Below, in pieces: positions 15,648 to 23,328 of a DNA stretch of 25,646 bases. Below the pieces are notes generated by a model, which was given only the letters and a program-made list of their open reading frames with translations, was not told where the DNA came from and did not search any database. Within the stretch, counting starts at the first letter, position 1, and every line of letters starts with the position of its first letter. This DNA is from PALSA-1004 sp947474275 (lineage in GTDB: Bacteria; Pseudomonadota; Gammaproteobacteria; Burkholderiales; SG8-41). The DNA lies in the NCBI GenBank assembly GCA_947474275.1, contig CANJHY010000057.1, positions 1 to 25,646 of the forward strand. Reading direction: 5' to 3'. Position numbers and translations under genes: made by a program.

Positions 15648-16690
15648 GTGATCTCGCCAAACCCGGCCCGCCAGCCAAGGGCCAGTTCCTCGTCTATCAA
15701 ACCGAGGACGGACAGCTCAAAATTGATGTGCGGCTGGAGGGAGAAACAGCGTGGTTGACCCAAGCCAACATGGCGGAGCTATTTCAAACAACCGTTCCAA
15801 ACGTGAGCATGCATCTCCGCAACGTCTATGCCGAAGGCGAATTGCAGGCCGCGGCAACTATTAAGGAATTCTTAACAGTTCGACAGGAAGGAAGCCGGCA
15901 GGTGTCCCGGGCGGTGGAACATTACAACCTCGACGCCATCATCTCGGTCGGCTACCGCGTCAAAAGCGCCGTCGCCACCCGCTTTCGCATTTGGGCCACG
16001 CAGAAACTCCGCGAATTCATCGTCAAGGGTTTCGTCCTCGACGACGAGCGCCTGAAAAATCCCGACCGGCCTTTCGATTATTTCGATGAGTTGCTGCGGC
16101 GGATTCAGGACATCCGCACCTCCGAGCGGCGCTTTTACCAGAAAATCACCGACATTTACGCCACCAGCATCGACTACGATCCCACCCAGGCGGTCAGCAT
16201 CGAATTCTTCCAGACCGTGCAGAACAAAATGCACTGGGCCATCACCGGCCACACGGCGGCGGAGATCATCCACACCTGCGCCGATGCTGCGAAGCCCGGC
16301 ATGGGCCTGACCAACTGGCGCGGCACGAAAATCCGCAAGCACGATGTCACTATCGCCAAGAATTACCTTAACGAGCAGGAACTCGCTGCGCTGAACAACC
16401 TCGTCGAGCAATATCTCGTCTTTGCGGAAGGCCAGGCCATGCGCCGCGCCCCGATGCATATGCGCGACTGGGTAACCAAGCTCCATGGATTCCTGACCTT
16501 GAACGAACGCGCCATTCTGAATCATGCGGGAAAAATCTCGCACGAGATGGCGAAGGAACTGGCCGAGGCGGAATACGAGAAATTCCAACGTGGACAGATT
16601 GAGCAATCCGACCAGGCCGGCGGCGATTTTGACAAGGCCATCAAACAATTGCCGTCCCAGCCCAAACGGAAGAAGGCGAACAAGAAGTGA
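15644..16690 (+). CDS. RhuM family protein of a type I restriction-modification locus
   Basis: The 348-residue protein is full length and matches 'virulence RhuM' proteins: an N-terminal region with WLTQANMAELFQTTVPNVSM (a probable DNA-binding helix-turn-helix), followed by VEHYNLDAIISVGYRVKS and RFRIWATQKLREFIVKGFVL, then a helical C-terminal half and a Lys-rich end (QPKRKKANKK). RhuM genes are commonly embedded in type I hsd operons; the name comes from Salmonella pathogenicity island 3, and the biochemical role is not established. The start overlaps the preceding mini-ORF stop. Unlike both hsd genes beside it, this frame is undamaged. It is probably cytoplasmic and may bind DNA. Confidence 0.85.
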   Translation: MSDLAKPGPPAKGQFLVYQTEDGQLKIDVRLEGETAWLTQANMAELFQTTVPNVSMHLRNVYAEGELQAAATIKEFLTVRQEGSRQVSRAVEHYNLDAIISVGYRVKSAVATRFRIWATQKLREFIVKGFVLDDERLKNPDRPFDYFDELLRRIQDIRTSERRFYQKITDIYATSIDYDPTQAVSIEFFQTVQNKMHWAITGHTAAEIIHTCADAAKPGMGLTNWRGTKIRKHDVTIAKNYLNEQELAALNNLVEQYLVFAEGQAMRRAPMHMRDWVTKLHGFLTLNERAILNHAGKISHEMAKELAEAEYEKFQRGQIEQSDQAGGDFDKAIKQLPSQPKRKKANKK

Positions 16691-16711
16691 AATCACGACC
16701 AGCCATTCCAG

Positions 16712-17515
16712 GTGAAACAATTCTCTGTCTACCGTGCCGTGAAGCCCGATCCGGCGGCGCTGGAGTTCTCAGGTCGCGTTGCTTGCCTGAGCACGTTGGC
16801 CGAAGCCATTCGCGCCACGCTGAACCCGAACCCGCCGGATATCTCGGCGGTCTTGGGGCAGATCAGCGGCCTGCTCGACGAATCTATTACCGGCCACGAA
16901 ATCCGTCAGGCAGGGCCGCCGGCGCTGGATCTTTCGAAAATCAATTTTGAGGCGCTGGCGAAACGCTTCAAGAAATCCAAACACAAGAACACCGACCTCG
17001 AAGTGCTCAAGGCGGCGATACGCGCGCAGTTGGAGAAAATGATCCAGCTCAATCGCACGCGTGCCGACTTTGCCGAAAAATTCGAAGCACTGATCGAAAG
17101 CTACAACGCCGGCAGCCGCAGCATTGAAGAACTGTTCAACGAGCTGGTGAAGCTATCCAACAGCCTCAACGAGGAAGAGCAGCGCCATGTGCGCGAAAAC
17201 ATGAGCGAGGAAGAGCTGGTAATCCTCGATATTCTCACGCGGCCCGCGCCCGAACTCTCGACCGAAGAGCGTGCCGAGGTAAAGAAGGTCGCACGCGAAC
17301 TGCTCACCAAGCTCAAGGGCTTGCTGGTTTTGAACTGGCGGCAGAGGGCCGCGGCTAGATCACAGCTTAAACTTGCCATTGAGGATGTTCTGGACACCGG
17401 TTTGCCACGCGCCTATGACAAACCGCTCTACGCGCAGAAGTGCACGGCGATCTTCGAGCATGTCTACGAGAGCTACCCCGAGCGGCATCAGGGCGTTTAC
17501 GCGGCAAGTGCCTGA
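16712..17515 (+). pseudogene. hsdR: Type I restriction enzyme R subunit, C-terminal fragment
   Basis: From a GTG at 16712 the 267-residue frame matches only the C-terminal helical domain of HsdR: LGQISGLLDESITGHEIR, INFEALAKRF, VLKAAIRAQLEKMIQLNRTR, VLNWRQRAAARSQLKLAIED and the end IFEHVYESYPERHQGVYA. The N-terminal endonuclease domain (PD-(D/E)xK) and the two RecA-like helicase domains, normally some 700 residues, are absent. The fragment can neither cut nor translocate DNA. It is in the same frame as rhuM, separated by the rhuM stop and seven codons, and has no proper ribosome-binding site, so expression is doubtful. The 3' end is intact. Confidence 0.82.
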
Positions 17516-17627
17516 GCCTTTCGCGAATTGCTTGGCGACAAATAGCGTGGGTTCGGCGCCGAGAGCTGAACGCATGATGCCGTAGATACGCGTAGAATAA
17601 ACGCGGTTCAGTTGTCGGGAGAAGATC

Positions 17628-17828
17628 ATGCATAAGCTCATCGCCATATTCGCGGCCTTCGCGCTCGCCGGCTGCGGTGTCGAGACCGCGACCACTGCCG
17701 CGACCAGCGCCGCCATCAAGCAAAAGGAAATTGAGGAAGGAAAAAAGACCATGGAGCAGGCGCAACAGAAAGTCGGCCAGGCGATGGAGCAGGTGCAGCA
17801 ACGCGCGGAAAAAGACGCTGACAAATAG
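17628..17828 (+). CDS. Small lipoprotein with coiled-coil tail
   Basis: The 66-residue product has a signal sequence with a classical lipobox LAGC, giving Cys16 as the lipidated residue. The mature part is almost entirely charged and glutamine-rich helix (IEEGKKTMEQAQQKVGQAME), likely a coiled coil. GGGAGAAG precedes the ATG. It is expected to be a small envelope lipoprotein anchored to a membrane; no family name can be given. It stands alone between the hsdR remnant and the dioxygenase gene, which points to its own promoter. Confidence 0.7.
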   Translation: MHKLIAIFAAFALAGCGVETATTAATSAAIKQKEIEEGKKTMEQAQQKVGQAMEQVQQRAEKDADK

Positions 17829-17904
17829 CGCGAGATCGTTGGTTAACCCCTCGCGCCCTCACGCTCTCACGATTTCAATGCATCAAATGTCGAGGAGTTG
17901 ACGG

Positions 17905-18840
17905 ATGACCATCACCATTTCACCCGTCACACCCACCTTTGCCGCCGAAGTCGGCGACGTCGATTTGTCGCAGCCGCTGGCGGATGCAGATTTCGCGGAA
18001 ATCCAGCAGGCGTTCTGGAAATATTCCGTATTGATTTTCCCGGGCCAGGACCTGACGCTGGACCAGCATTTCGCGTTCGGCAAGAAGTTCGGGCCGGTTG
18101 AGATGGACCGCACGCTCGATCCCAAAGCGACGCCGAGCCGCTTCTCAGGCGCGTTCGCCGATATCTCTAACCTCGCCGCCGACGGCAAGATCTGGGGCGA
18201 GACGAGCCGCCAGCGCATGTACAAAATGGGCAACCGCCTGTGGCACACCGACAGCTCGTTCAAGTTCCTGCCCAGCCTGTGCTCGCTGCTCTACGGCCGC
18301 ACTGTTGCGCCGGTCGGCGGACATACCGAATTCGCCGATCAGCGCGCGGCTTACGATGCACTGCCCGACGTCATGAAGAAAAAACTGCAGGGCCTCATCG
18401 CCGAGCATTGCATCGCACATTCGCGCCGGCGCAGCGGTTTTGCCGAATTCACCGAAGTAGAACAACGCCGCTTGCCGCCGGTGCCGCAATTGCTGGCGCG
18501 CACGATACCGCAGAATGGCCGCAAGTCTTTATATGTCGCTTCGCATGCAGGCCCGATTTACGGCATGGCCGACGCGGAAGGGCGCGCGCTCATCGATGAA
18601 CTGGTTGCGCACACGACGCAGCGCCAGTTCGTGTATACGCATCGCTGGCGTCCGAACGAACTCGTGATGTGGGACAACCGCTGCACCATGCACCGCGGTA
18701 CCGACTACGATGATTTGCGCTGGGTGCGCGACATGCGACGCGTGACGATCAGCGATGTCGCCAACACCTGCGAGCAGGAAGGCGTAGCGCTGCCGCAGGA
18801 AGTGGCCGCGCGCCGCGCCGCGCAGGCCGCAGCAGCCTGA
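17905..18840 (+). CDS. TfdA/TauD-type alpha-ketoglutarate-dependent dioxygenase
   Basis: The 311-residue enzyme keeps the iron-binding facial triad: H114 and D116 in LWHTDSS, and H263 in CTMHRGTDYD. Arginines of LRWVRDMRRV (272-279) are placed to bind alpha-ketoglutarate. Ligand spacing and numbering are within a residue of those of 2,4-D dioxygenase TfdA, closer than to taurine dioxygenase. Such enzymes hydroxylate a carbon next to a heteroatom, cleaving aryloxyalkanoates, sulfonates or similar, with succinate and CO2 as by-products. GAGGAG lies upstream of the ATG. It ends one base from the stop of the converging Bug gene, a plausible uptake partner. The substrate is not proven; the TfdA-like layout alone does not show 2,4-D activity. 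Cytoplasmic. Confidence 0.87.
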   Translation: MTITISPVTPTFAAEVGDVDLSQPLADADFAEIQQAFWKYSVLIFPGQDLTLDQHFAFGKKFGPVEMDRTLDPKATPSRFSGAFADISNLAADGKIWGETSRQRMYKMGNRLWHTDSSFKFLPSLCSLLYGRTVAPVGGHTEFADQRAAYDALPDVMKKKLQGLIAEHCIAHSRRRSGFAEFTEVEQRRLPPVPQLLARTIPQNGRKSLYVASHAGPIYGMADAEGRALIDELVAHTTQRQFVYTHRWRPNELVMWDNRCTMHRGTDYDDLRWVRDMRRVTISDVANTCEQEGVALPQEVAARRAAQAAAA

Positions 18841-18841
18841 G

Positions 18842-19816
18842 TTACTCCGGCCGCACGCCGGCGGCCTTGATCACGCGGCCCCAGCGGTCAATCTCGCTTT
18901 TGATATAAGTCCCGAATTCCTCGGGCGTGCTGCCCAATCCCTCGGCGCCTTCTGCTGCAAACCGCGCTTTGATGTCGGGGCGTTGCAGTATTTTCAGCAG
19001 CTCCGTATTCAGCCTGAGGATGATTTCGCGCGGTGTTTTCGCCGGCGCGAGCGGACCAAACCATGTCGATGATTCATAACCGGGCACGCCCGCTTCCGCA
19101 ATGGTCGGCAGGTCGGGCATGAGAGCCAGGCGTTTCACCGAGCCGACAGCAATGCCGCGCAGCCGGCCGGACTGCACGAAAGGATAAAGCGGCGGCACGC
19201 CCGTGATGGTCAATGAAGTCTGCCCCGCAATCAGGTCGGTGACCAGCGGTCCCGTGCCCTTGTACGGAATCGCGATGATGTCGGTTTTCGACAGCAGCTT
19301 GAAGTATTCGCTTGCCAGGTGCGATGCGCTGCCGTTGCCCGAGGAACCGTAATTCATCTGCCCCGGACGCGCTTTCGCGAGCGCAATGAGTTCTTTCACC
19401 GTTTTCGCCGGCAACGCAGGATGCACGACCAGCATATTGGGCACCATCGCGAACAGCGTGATCGGCGCGAAGTCTTTGACCGGATCGTACGGCAGCTTCT
19501 GATAGAGCGAAGGGCCGAAGCCGAACGTGCCGATGTGCCCGAAGATCAGCGTGTAGCCGTCGGGCGCCGACTTGGCTACATACTCGACGCCGATATTGCC
19601 GCCGGCGCCGGCGCGGTTCTCGACGACGACCTGCTGGCCGAGCGCTTCATCTAGTTTCTGCCCCATGATGCGCGCGATCAGATCGGTGCTGCCGCCCGGC
19701 ACGAAAGGCACGACGAGCCGGATCGGCTTGGTCGGATAACTGTTCTGGGACAGCACCGGCGCGCTCGCGGCTATGCATGCTATTGCAACCAGAATCCACT
19801 TGAAGATGTTGCGCAT
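18842..19816 (-). CDS. Bug-family solute receptor
   Basis: The frame is open from 19870, but the ATG at 19816, preceded by GGGGGAAAC, gives 324 residues and a signal peptide ending APVLS-Q. Family blocks are KPIRLVVPFVPGGSTD (the most canonical ligand loop in the window), ENRAGAGGNIGVEYV, APDGYTLIFG, LPYDPVKDFAPI, MNYGSSGNGSASH, IPYKGTGP and LPTIAEAGVPGYE. The gene converges tail to tail on the dioxygenase gene and is divergent from capA. The 36-bp regulatory sequence lies in the divergent gap, so it might be controlled from there as well. Periplasmic; ligand unknown. Confidence 0.9.
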   Translation of the reverse strand: MRNIFKWILVAIACIAASAPVLSQNSYPTKPIRLVVPFVPGGSTDLIARIMGQKLDEALGQQVVVENRAGAGGNIGVEYVAKSAPDGYTLIFGHIGTFGFGPSLYQKLPYDPVKDFAPITLFAMVPNMLVVHPALPAKTVKELIALAKARPGQMNYGSSGNGSASHLASEYFKLLSKTDIIAIPYKGTGPLVTDLIAGQTSLTITGVPPLYPFVQSGRLRGIAVGSVKRLALMPDLPTIAEAGVPGYESSTWFGPLAPAKTPREIILRLNTELLKILQRPDIKARFAAEGAEGLGSTPEEFGTYIKSEIDRWGRVIKAAGVRPE

Positions 19817-19886
19817 GCCGTGTTTCCCCCGTTTGCCGGTTTGCCCGGCAGGTGCGCGCGTGCCGCGCATCAGTATGTCGTCACAT

Positions 19887-19939
19887 CATACCGCTATGCA
19901 GCGGCATGTATTGCATACATACCGGTCGTGAATTAGAGT
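19887..19939 (+). promoter_or_regulatory. LysR-type operator and promoter of capA-bug (copy 1)
   Basis: The palindrome ATGTAT-TGC-ATACAT (19906-19920) has the T-N11-A form typical of LysR-family sites. It is preceded by CATAC-N2-CTATG (19887-19898). A -35 box TTGCAT (19911-19916), a 17-bp spacer and a -10 box TAGAGT (19934-19939) overlap it. The 36 bp 19887-19922 recur at 23329-23364 with six mismatches. Confidence 0.65.
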
Positions 19940-20034
19940 GCTTGTTCGCGTTCGTACACCCGAATATAACAAAAACGGCGGCTGCAGCCGCCGGCGCGGC
20001 AGTGCCTGCATTGCCCGCAATGAGGAGCCCGCTT

Positions 20035-21084
20035 GTGCCGCTACGCATGATTTTTTCCGGTGACGTCAATCTGCTGGGTGTGACCGATCCCGGCGTTCCC
20101 TTCAAGCATTTCGAGCAGGCGTTCAAGGCTGCCGACGTCGTCTTCTGCAATCTCGAATGCTGCCTGTACGATCCGCCCGGCGGCGGCGCGGATGACGACG
20201 AGGCCTTCAATGCGCCTGCCGCCGCGGGTGGCGAGGCGCTCAAGCGTGCAGGTGTTGACGTTGTCGGCATCGCCAACAACGTCAATTACGGCGCCGACTC
20301 GATCAAGGGATCCATTGCGCGGCTCGATGAACTGGGTATTTTGCATACCGGCGCCGGCGCCGACGCCGGCGCCGCAAGCAAGCCGGCTATCGTTGAGCGC
20401 AACGGCACCCGTATCGGATTTTTGCAGCGCACTTCAGTCTTCTGGCCGGAAGGCCACGAGGCGGGCGCCAAAGCCGCCGGTGTAGCGGTGGTGCGTGGGC
20501 TCACTGAATTCATGCCGCCGCCGCTGCACAGCACGCGCAAGGGAGTTCCGCCTGGCAACCGGCCCGGTGTTCCGCCGGTCATCGTTACGCGTGCGGACCC
20601 AAAATCTCTGCGCGTGCTCAAGAATGATCTCGCGGCATTGCGCAAGCAAGCCGATATCGTGGTTGCATCCTTTCACTGGGGCGTCTTCGGCGAAGTGCTC
20701 GAATACATGGTTGATCTCGCCCACGCGGCGATCGACAGCGGCGCCGACATCGTGATCGGCCACGGGCCGCATCATTACACGATGCCGATTGAGTTCTACA
20801 AAGGCAAGCCGATCTATTACGGCCTCGGCGCGTTTTCCTTTCAGACCGGGCACGGCGGCGACTATCACGGCGACTGGGTCGGCATGCTCGCGCAGGCGAC
20901 GTTCACAGGCCGCGATGTCGAAGAGGCTGGCTTCCGGCTGGTGCGCCAAAAAAGAAGCATGGAAATCATCCCGTGCGCGCTCAAAGACGAGGCCGCGGTG
21001 CTCGATGAGCTGAGGGCGCAGTGCATGGCGCTGGGGACTCAATTGAAATTGCAAGGGGACGAAGTCATTGTCCGGCCGGCGTAG
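20035..21084 (+). CDS. CapA-family metallophosphatase-like protein
   Basis: The frame is open from 19852, but its beginning overlaps the promoter region. The best start is GTG at 20035 with GAGGAG seven bases before it, giving 349 residues. CapA/PgsA landmarks of the calcineurin-like fold are SGDVN (metal Asp10), CNLEC (39-42), a GIANNVNYG segment (78-86), SFHWG and IGHGPHH with GKPIYYGLGAFSF. CapA proteins take part in poly-gamma-glutamate handling, but many homologues in catabolic islands have other roles. The usual ANNHxxDxG metal motif here reads ANNVNYG, lacking the His and Asp, while the other ligands remain. No signal peptide is seen, so it may be cytoplasmic. It is followed directly by a Bug gene. 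Confidence 0.8.
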   Translation: MPLRMIFSGDVNLLGVTDPGVPFKHFEQAFKAADVVFCNLECCLYDPPGGGADDDEAFNAPAAAGGEALKRAGVDVVGIANNVNYGADSIKGSIARLDELGILHTGAGADAGAASKPAIVERNGTRIGFLQRTSVFWPEGHEAGAKAAGVAVVRGLTEFMPPPLHSTRKGVPPGNRPGVPPVIVTRADPKSLRVLKNDLAALRKQADIVVASFHWGVFGEVLEYMVDLAHAAIDSGADIVIGHGPHHYTMPIEFYKGKPIYYGLGAFSFQTGHGGDYHGDWVGMLAQATFTGRDVEEAGFRLVRQKRSMEIIPCALKDEAAVLDELRAQCMALGTQLKLQGDEVIVRPA

Positions 21085-21085
21085 T

Positions 21086-22087
21086 ATGCGCATTTTCACT
21101 GCAACGATAGCGTCCGCGATTGCAGCATTCGTTGCCTGTGATGCCAGCGCGCAAACGGCCGCGCCGAAGCCGGACGCCTACCCGACCAAGCCGGTGCGCA
21201 TGATAGTGGTGAATCCGCCGGGCAGCGGCGTCGATATCGTGGCGCGCCTGGTCGGCCCGAAGATGGGGGAAGTGCTCAAACAGCAGATCGTGGTCGACAA
21301 TAGAGCGGGTGCCAGCGGCATCATAGGTGTCGATCTCGCCGCGAAAAGCGTGCCTGACGGTTACACGCTGTTGATGGGATCTTCGTCTTCGCAGGTGATC
21401 AATGCCTGCATATATACGAACCTTCCGTACGATCCTGTGAAGGACCTCGCGCCGATTACGATGCTGGCGTCGACGCCGTACCTGATGGTGGCGCATCCTT
21501 CGCTCGCGGCGAAATCGGTTGCTGAAGTGATTGCGGCTGCCAAAGCGCAGCCGGGCAAGCTCAACTACGCGACCGGCGGTCTTGCGGTTGCATCCACGCT
21601 TGCCGGCGAACTCTTCAAAAGCATGGCGGGGGTGAACATCGTGATGGTGCCGTACAAGGGCACGCCGCAGGCCACCTCCGACGTGGTAGCAGGGCAGGTG
21701 CAGCTCGCGTTCAGTACGATGCCCGCCGGATTGCCGCTGGTGAAAGCGGGGCGGTTGCGCGCCCTCGGCATTACGAGCGCAAAGCGTCTCAGCACGACGC
21801 CGGACATTCCGACCATCGCCGAATCGGGTCTGCCGGGCTACGAAATAACGACGTGGTTCGGCATACTGGCGCCGCGTGCCACGCCGCGCCCTATCATCAG
21901 CCGCGTGCAGCGCGAGGCGATCAACGCGATCAATCAGCCCGATGTAAAAGAAAAACTGGTGGGGCAGGGCTATGAAGTCGTCGGCACCACGCCGGAACAG
22001 TTTGCGACTTTCATCGAAACCGAGATCGCCAAATTCACCAGGATCGTGAAGATCGCCGGCATTCCGCAGCTATCGGCGGGTGAATGA
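21086..22087 (+). CDS. Bug-family solute receptor, cotranscribed with capA
   Basis: An ATG at 21086 lies one base after the capA stop, giving 333 residues and a signal peptide ending CDASA-Q. A TTG at 21068 would overlap capA but is less likely. Family blocks are KPVRMIVVNPPGSGVD, DNRAGASGIIGVDLA, VPDGYTLLMG, LPYDPVKDLAPI, LNYATGGLAVAST, VPYKGTPQAT and IPTIAESGLPGYE. The ligand loop NPPGSG differs from the usual FPPGG, and the normal NYGSxG segment is NYATGG, so its ligand probably differs from those of the other six. Tight coupling to capA suggests translation by reinitiation. Periplasmic. Confidence 0.9.
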   Translation: MRIFTATIASAIAAFVACDASAQTAAPKPDAYPTKPVRMIVVNPPGSGVDIVARLVGPKMGEVLKQQIVVDNRAGASGIIGVDLAAKSVPDGYTLLMGSSSSQVINACIYTNLPYDPVKDLAPITMLASTPYLMVAHPSLAAKSVAEVIAAAKAQPGKLNYATGGLAVASTLAGELFKSMAGVNIVMVPYKGTPQATSDVVAGQVQLAFSTMPAGLPLVKAGRLRALGITSAKRLSTTPDIPTIAESGLPGYEITTWFGILAPRATPRPIISRVQREAINAINQPDVKEKLVGQGYEVVGTTPEQFATFIETEIAKFTRIVKIAGIPQLSAGE

Positions 22088-22115
22088 TTTGAAAGCAGTA
22101 TCAAAAACGGTTTGG

Positions 22116-22286
22116 AGCCGCAGATAAACGCGGATAAACACAGATAAGTTCAAAGGATTTATCGTCGCCCAGAGGCCGGCTCTGGGTTTTGTCTGTAATT
22201 GTCCGGGGCTGGTTGTTTGTTCGCGTTTTGAATTGTTTCATCCGCGTACCCCTCAAGGGGGTATTAAAAAGAATGTATCTGCGGCT
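22116..22286. repeat. 171-bp element with AGCCGCAGAT inverted ends
   Basis: The left end AGCCGCAGATAAACGCGGAT and the right end GTATCTGCGGCT are inverted copies like those of the 93-bp element at 6546-6638. The interior differs in length and content and includes an intrinsic-terminator hairpin. It again lies just after a Bug gene. Another small stem, TACCCC-TCAAG-GGGGTA, is inside it. Confidence 0.65.
22168..22190 (+). terminator. Intrinsic terminator after capA-bug
   Basis: CCCAGAG-GCCGG-CTCTGGG forms a perfect 7-bp GC-rich stem (22168-22186) followed by TTTT and a T-rich run. It lies 80 bp past the Bug stop and reads in the plus direction, separating this operon from the converging LysR gene. 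Confidence 0.65.
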
Positions 22287-22321
22287 GATTGCAGTTTTTG
22301 TAATTTTGAGGCGGGTCTTGT

Positions 22322-23302
22322 TTATTTCGCCGTGCCCGCTTCGTAGACCGGCGCGGCCTGCGCCCATGCCGCGCGGTCCATGTGGCCGCTTTCCACCGCG
22401 CGCAGCAAAGCGGTCGGCTTGATATGCGGCGCCAGTATCGAGACGAAAGACTGCACGGCGCGGGTGAGAAAGCCGTTCTTCCTGAATACCAGGTTGAGTA
22501 CGCCCGGCGGAAAGAGATGCCCGGCTTCGATCATGACCAGCCCGCGGTCGCGCACCTTGTCGACCGCCGCCTTGGCGAGGATCGCGACCCCCATGCCCAG
22601 CTCGACGTACGCTTTCGAAACATCCGCATCGGTTGCGCTGCAGACGATGCGCGGCGCCAGTCCCGCTGCGGCGAAGCGTTCCATCACGATAGTGCGCCCG
22701 CTGAACGGCGCGGGATAGGTGATGATGGGATATTTCGCAAGGCGCGCCAGCGTCAGTTTTTTGCCGTCGGTGAGCGGGTGTCCGCGCGGGGCTATCACGC
22801 AACGCGGTAATTGGTAGGCCGGCACCGCGACGACGGAATCGGCGAGCTTGTCCGGCAGGGTGACGATGCCGATTTCGGCGTCGCCGCGGCTGATTGATTC
22901 GCAGCAGCGCACCGGATCGGACTGCTGCAGCGCGAGCGCCACCGCCGGAAAACGGTCGCCGAAAGCCTTGATCACCTTGGGCAGGATATGCCGCGCATAA
23001 ACGTGCGTGGTGGCAATCCTGATTTCGCCAACCGTGTCGGTCGAGGTCTCGCTGCCAATCTGTTGCAGCGCCTTGATGTCGCAGGCGACGCGCTGCATGA
23101 TGCGCAGCGCCTGTACGCCTTGCGGGGTCAAGCCGACGACCTTGTTGCGAGTGCGCAGAAACACCTGCACGCCCAGTTCGAGTTCGAGCTCCTTCAACTG
23201 CCGGCTGAGCCCGGATTGCGACATGTTGAGGCTGTCGGCCGCTGACGAAATGCTGAGCTGGCGCGCCACGGCGCAGACCGCGTCGATTTGCTGCAGGTTC
23301 AT
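22322..23302 (-). CDS. LysR-type transcriptional regulator, CysB-like
   Basis: The ATG at 23302 with GGGAG six bases upstream gives 326 residues (the frame opens at 23314). The N-terminal winged helix-turn-helix is clear: AARQL-like start, SAADSLNMSQSGLSRQLKEL, LGVQVFLRTRNK and LTPQG. It resembles CysB/Cbl, whose N-terminus MxLQQ is also seen (MNLQQIDAV). The periplasmic-binding-protein-like effector domain (about 95-300) follows, with DAEIGIVTLPD and LARLAKYPIITY. It is divergent from the lactonase gene, and the shared gap carries the palindrome ATGTATTGCATACAT only 33 bp before its start codon. It probably regulates itself, the lactonase-mmgE pair and, by the shared site, capA-bug. The inducer is unknown. 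Cytoplasmic. Confidence 0.88.
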   Translation of the reverse strand: MNLQQIDAVCAVARQLSISSAADSLNMSQSGLSRQLKELELELGVQVFLRTRNKVVGLTPQGVQALRIMQRVACDIKALQQIGSETSTDTVGEIRIATTHVYARHILPKVIKAFGDRFPAVALALQQSDPVRCCESISRGDAEIGIVTLPDKLADSVVAVPAYQLPRCVIAPRGHPLTDGKKLTLARLAKYPIITYPAPFSGRTIVMERFAAAGLAPRIVCSATDADVSKAYVELGMGVAILAKAAVDKVRDRGLVMIEAGHLFPPGVLNLVFRKNGFLTRAVQSFVSILAPHIKPTALLRAVESGHMDRAAWAQAAPVYEAGTAK

Positions 23303-23328
23303 GGGGGCTCCCATGTATGTAGTTGCCG

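Noticed and set aside
14475..17515. Functional type I restriction-modification system
   Set aside because: The NPPF part of HsdM, the nuclease/helicase parts of HsdR and any hsdS are missing.
19852..20034. CapA start at 19852
   Set aside because: It would place the shared LysR operator and promoter inside the coding region; GTG 20035 has a well-placed GAGGAG.
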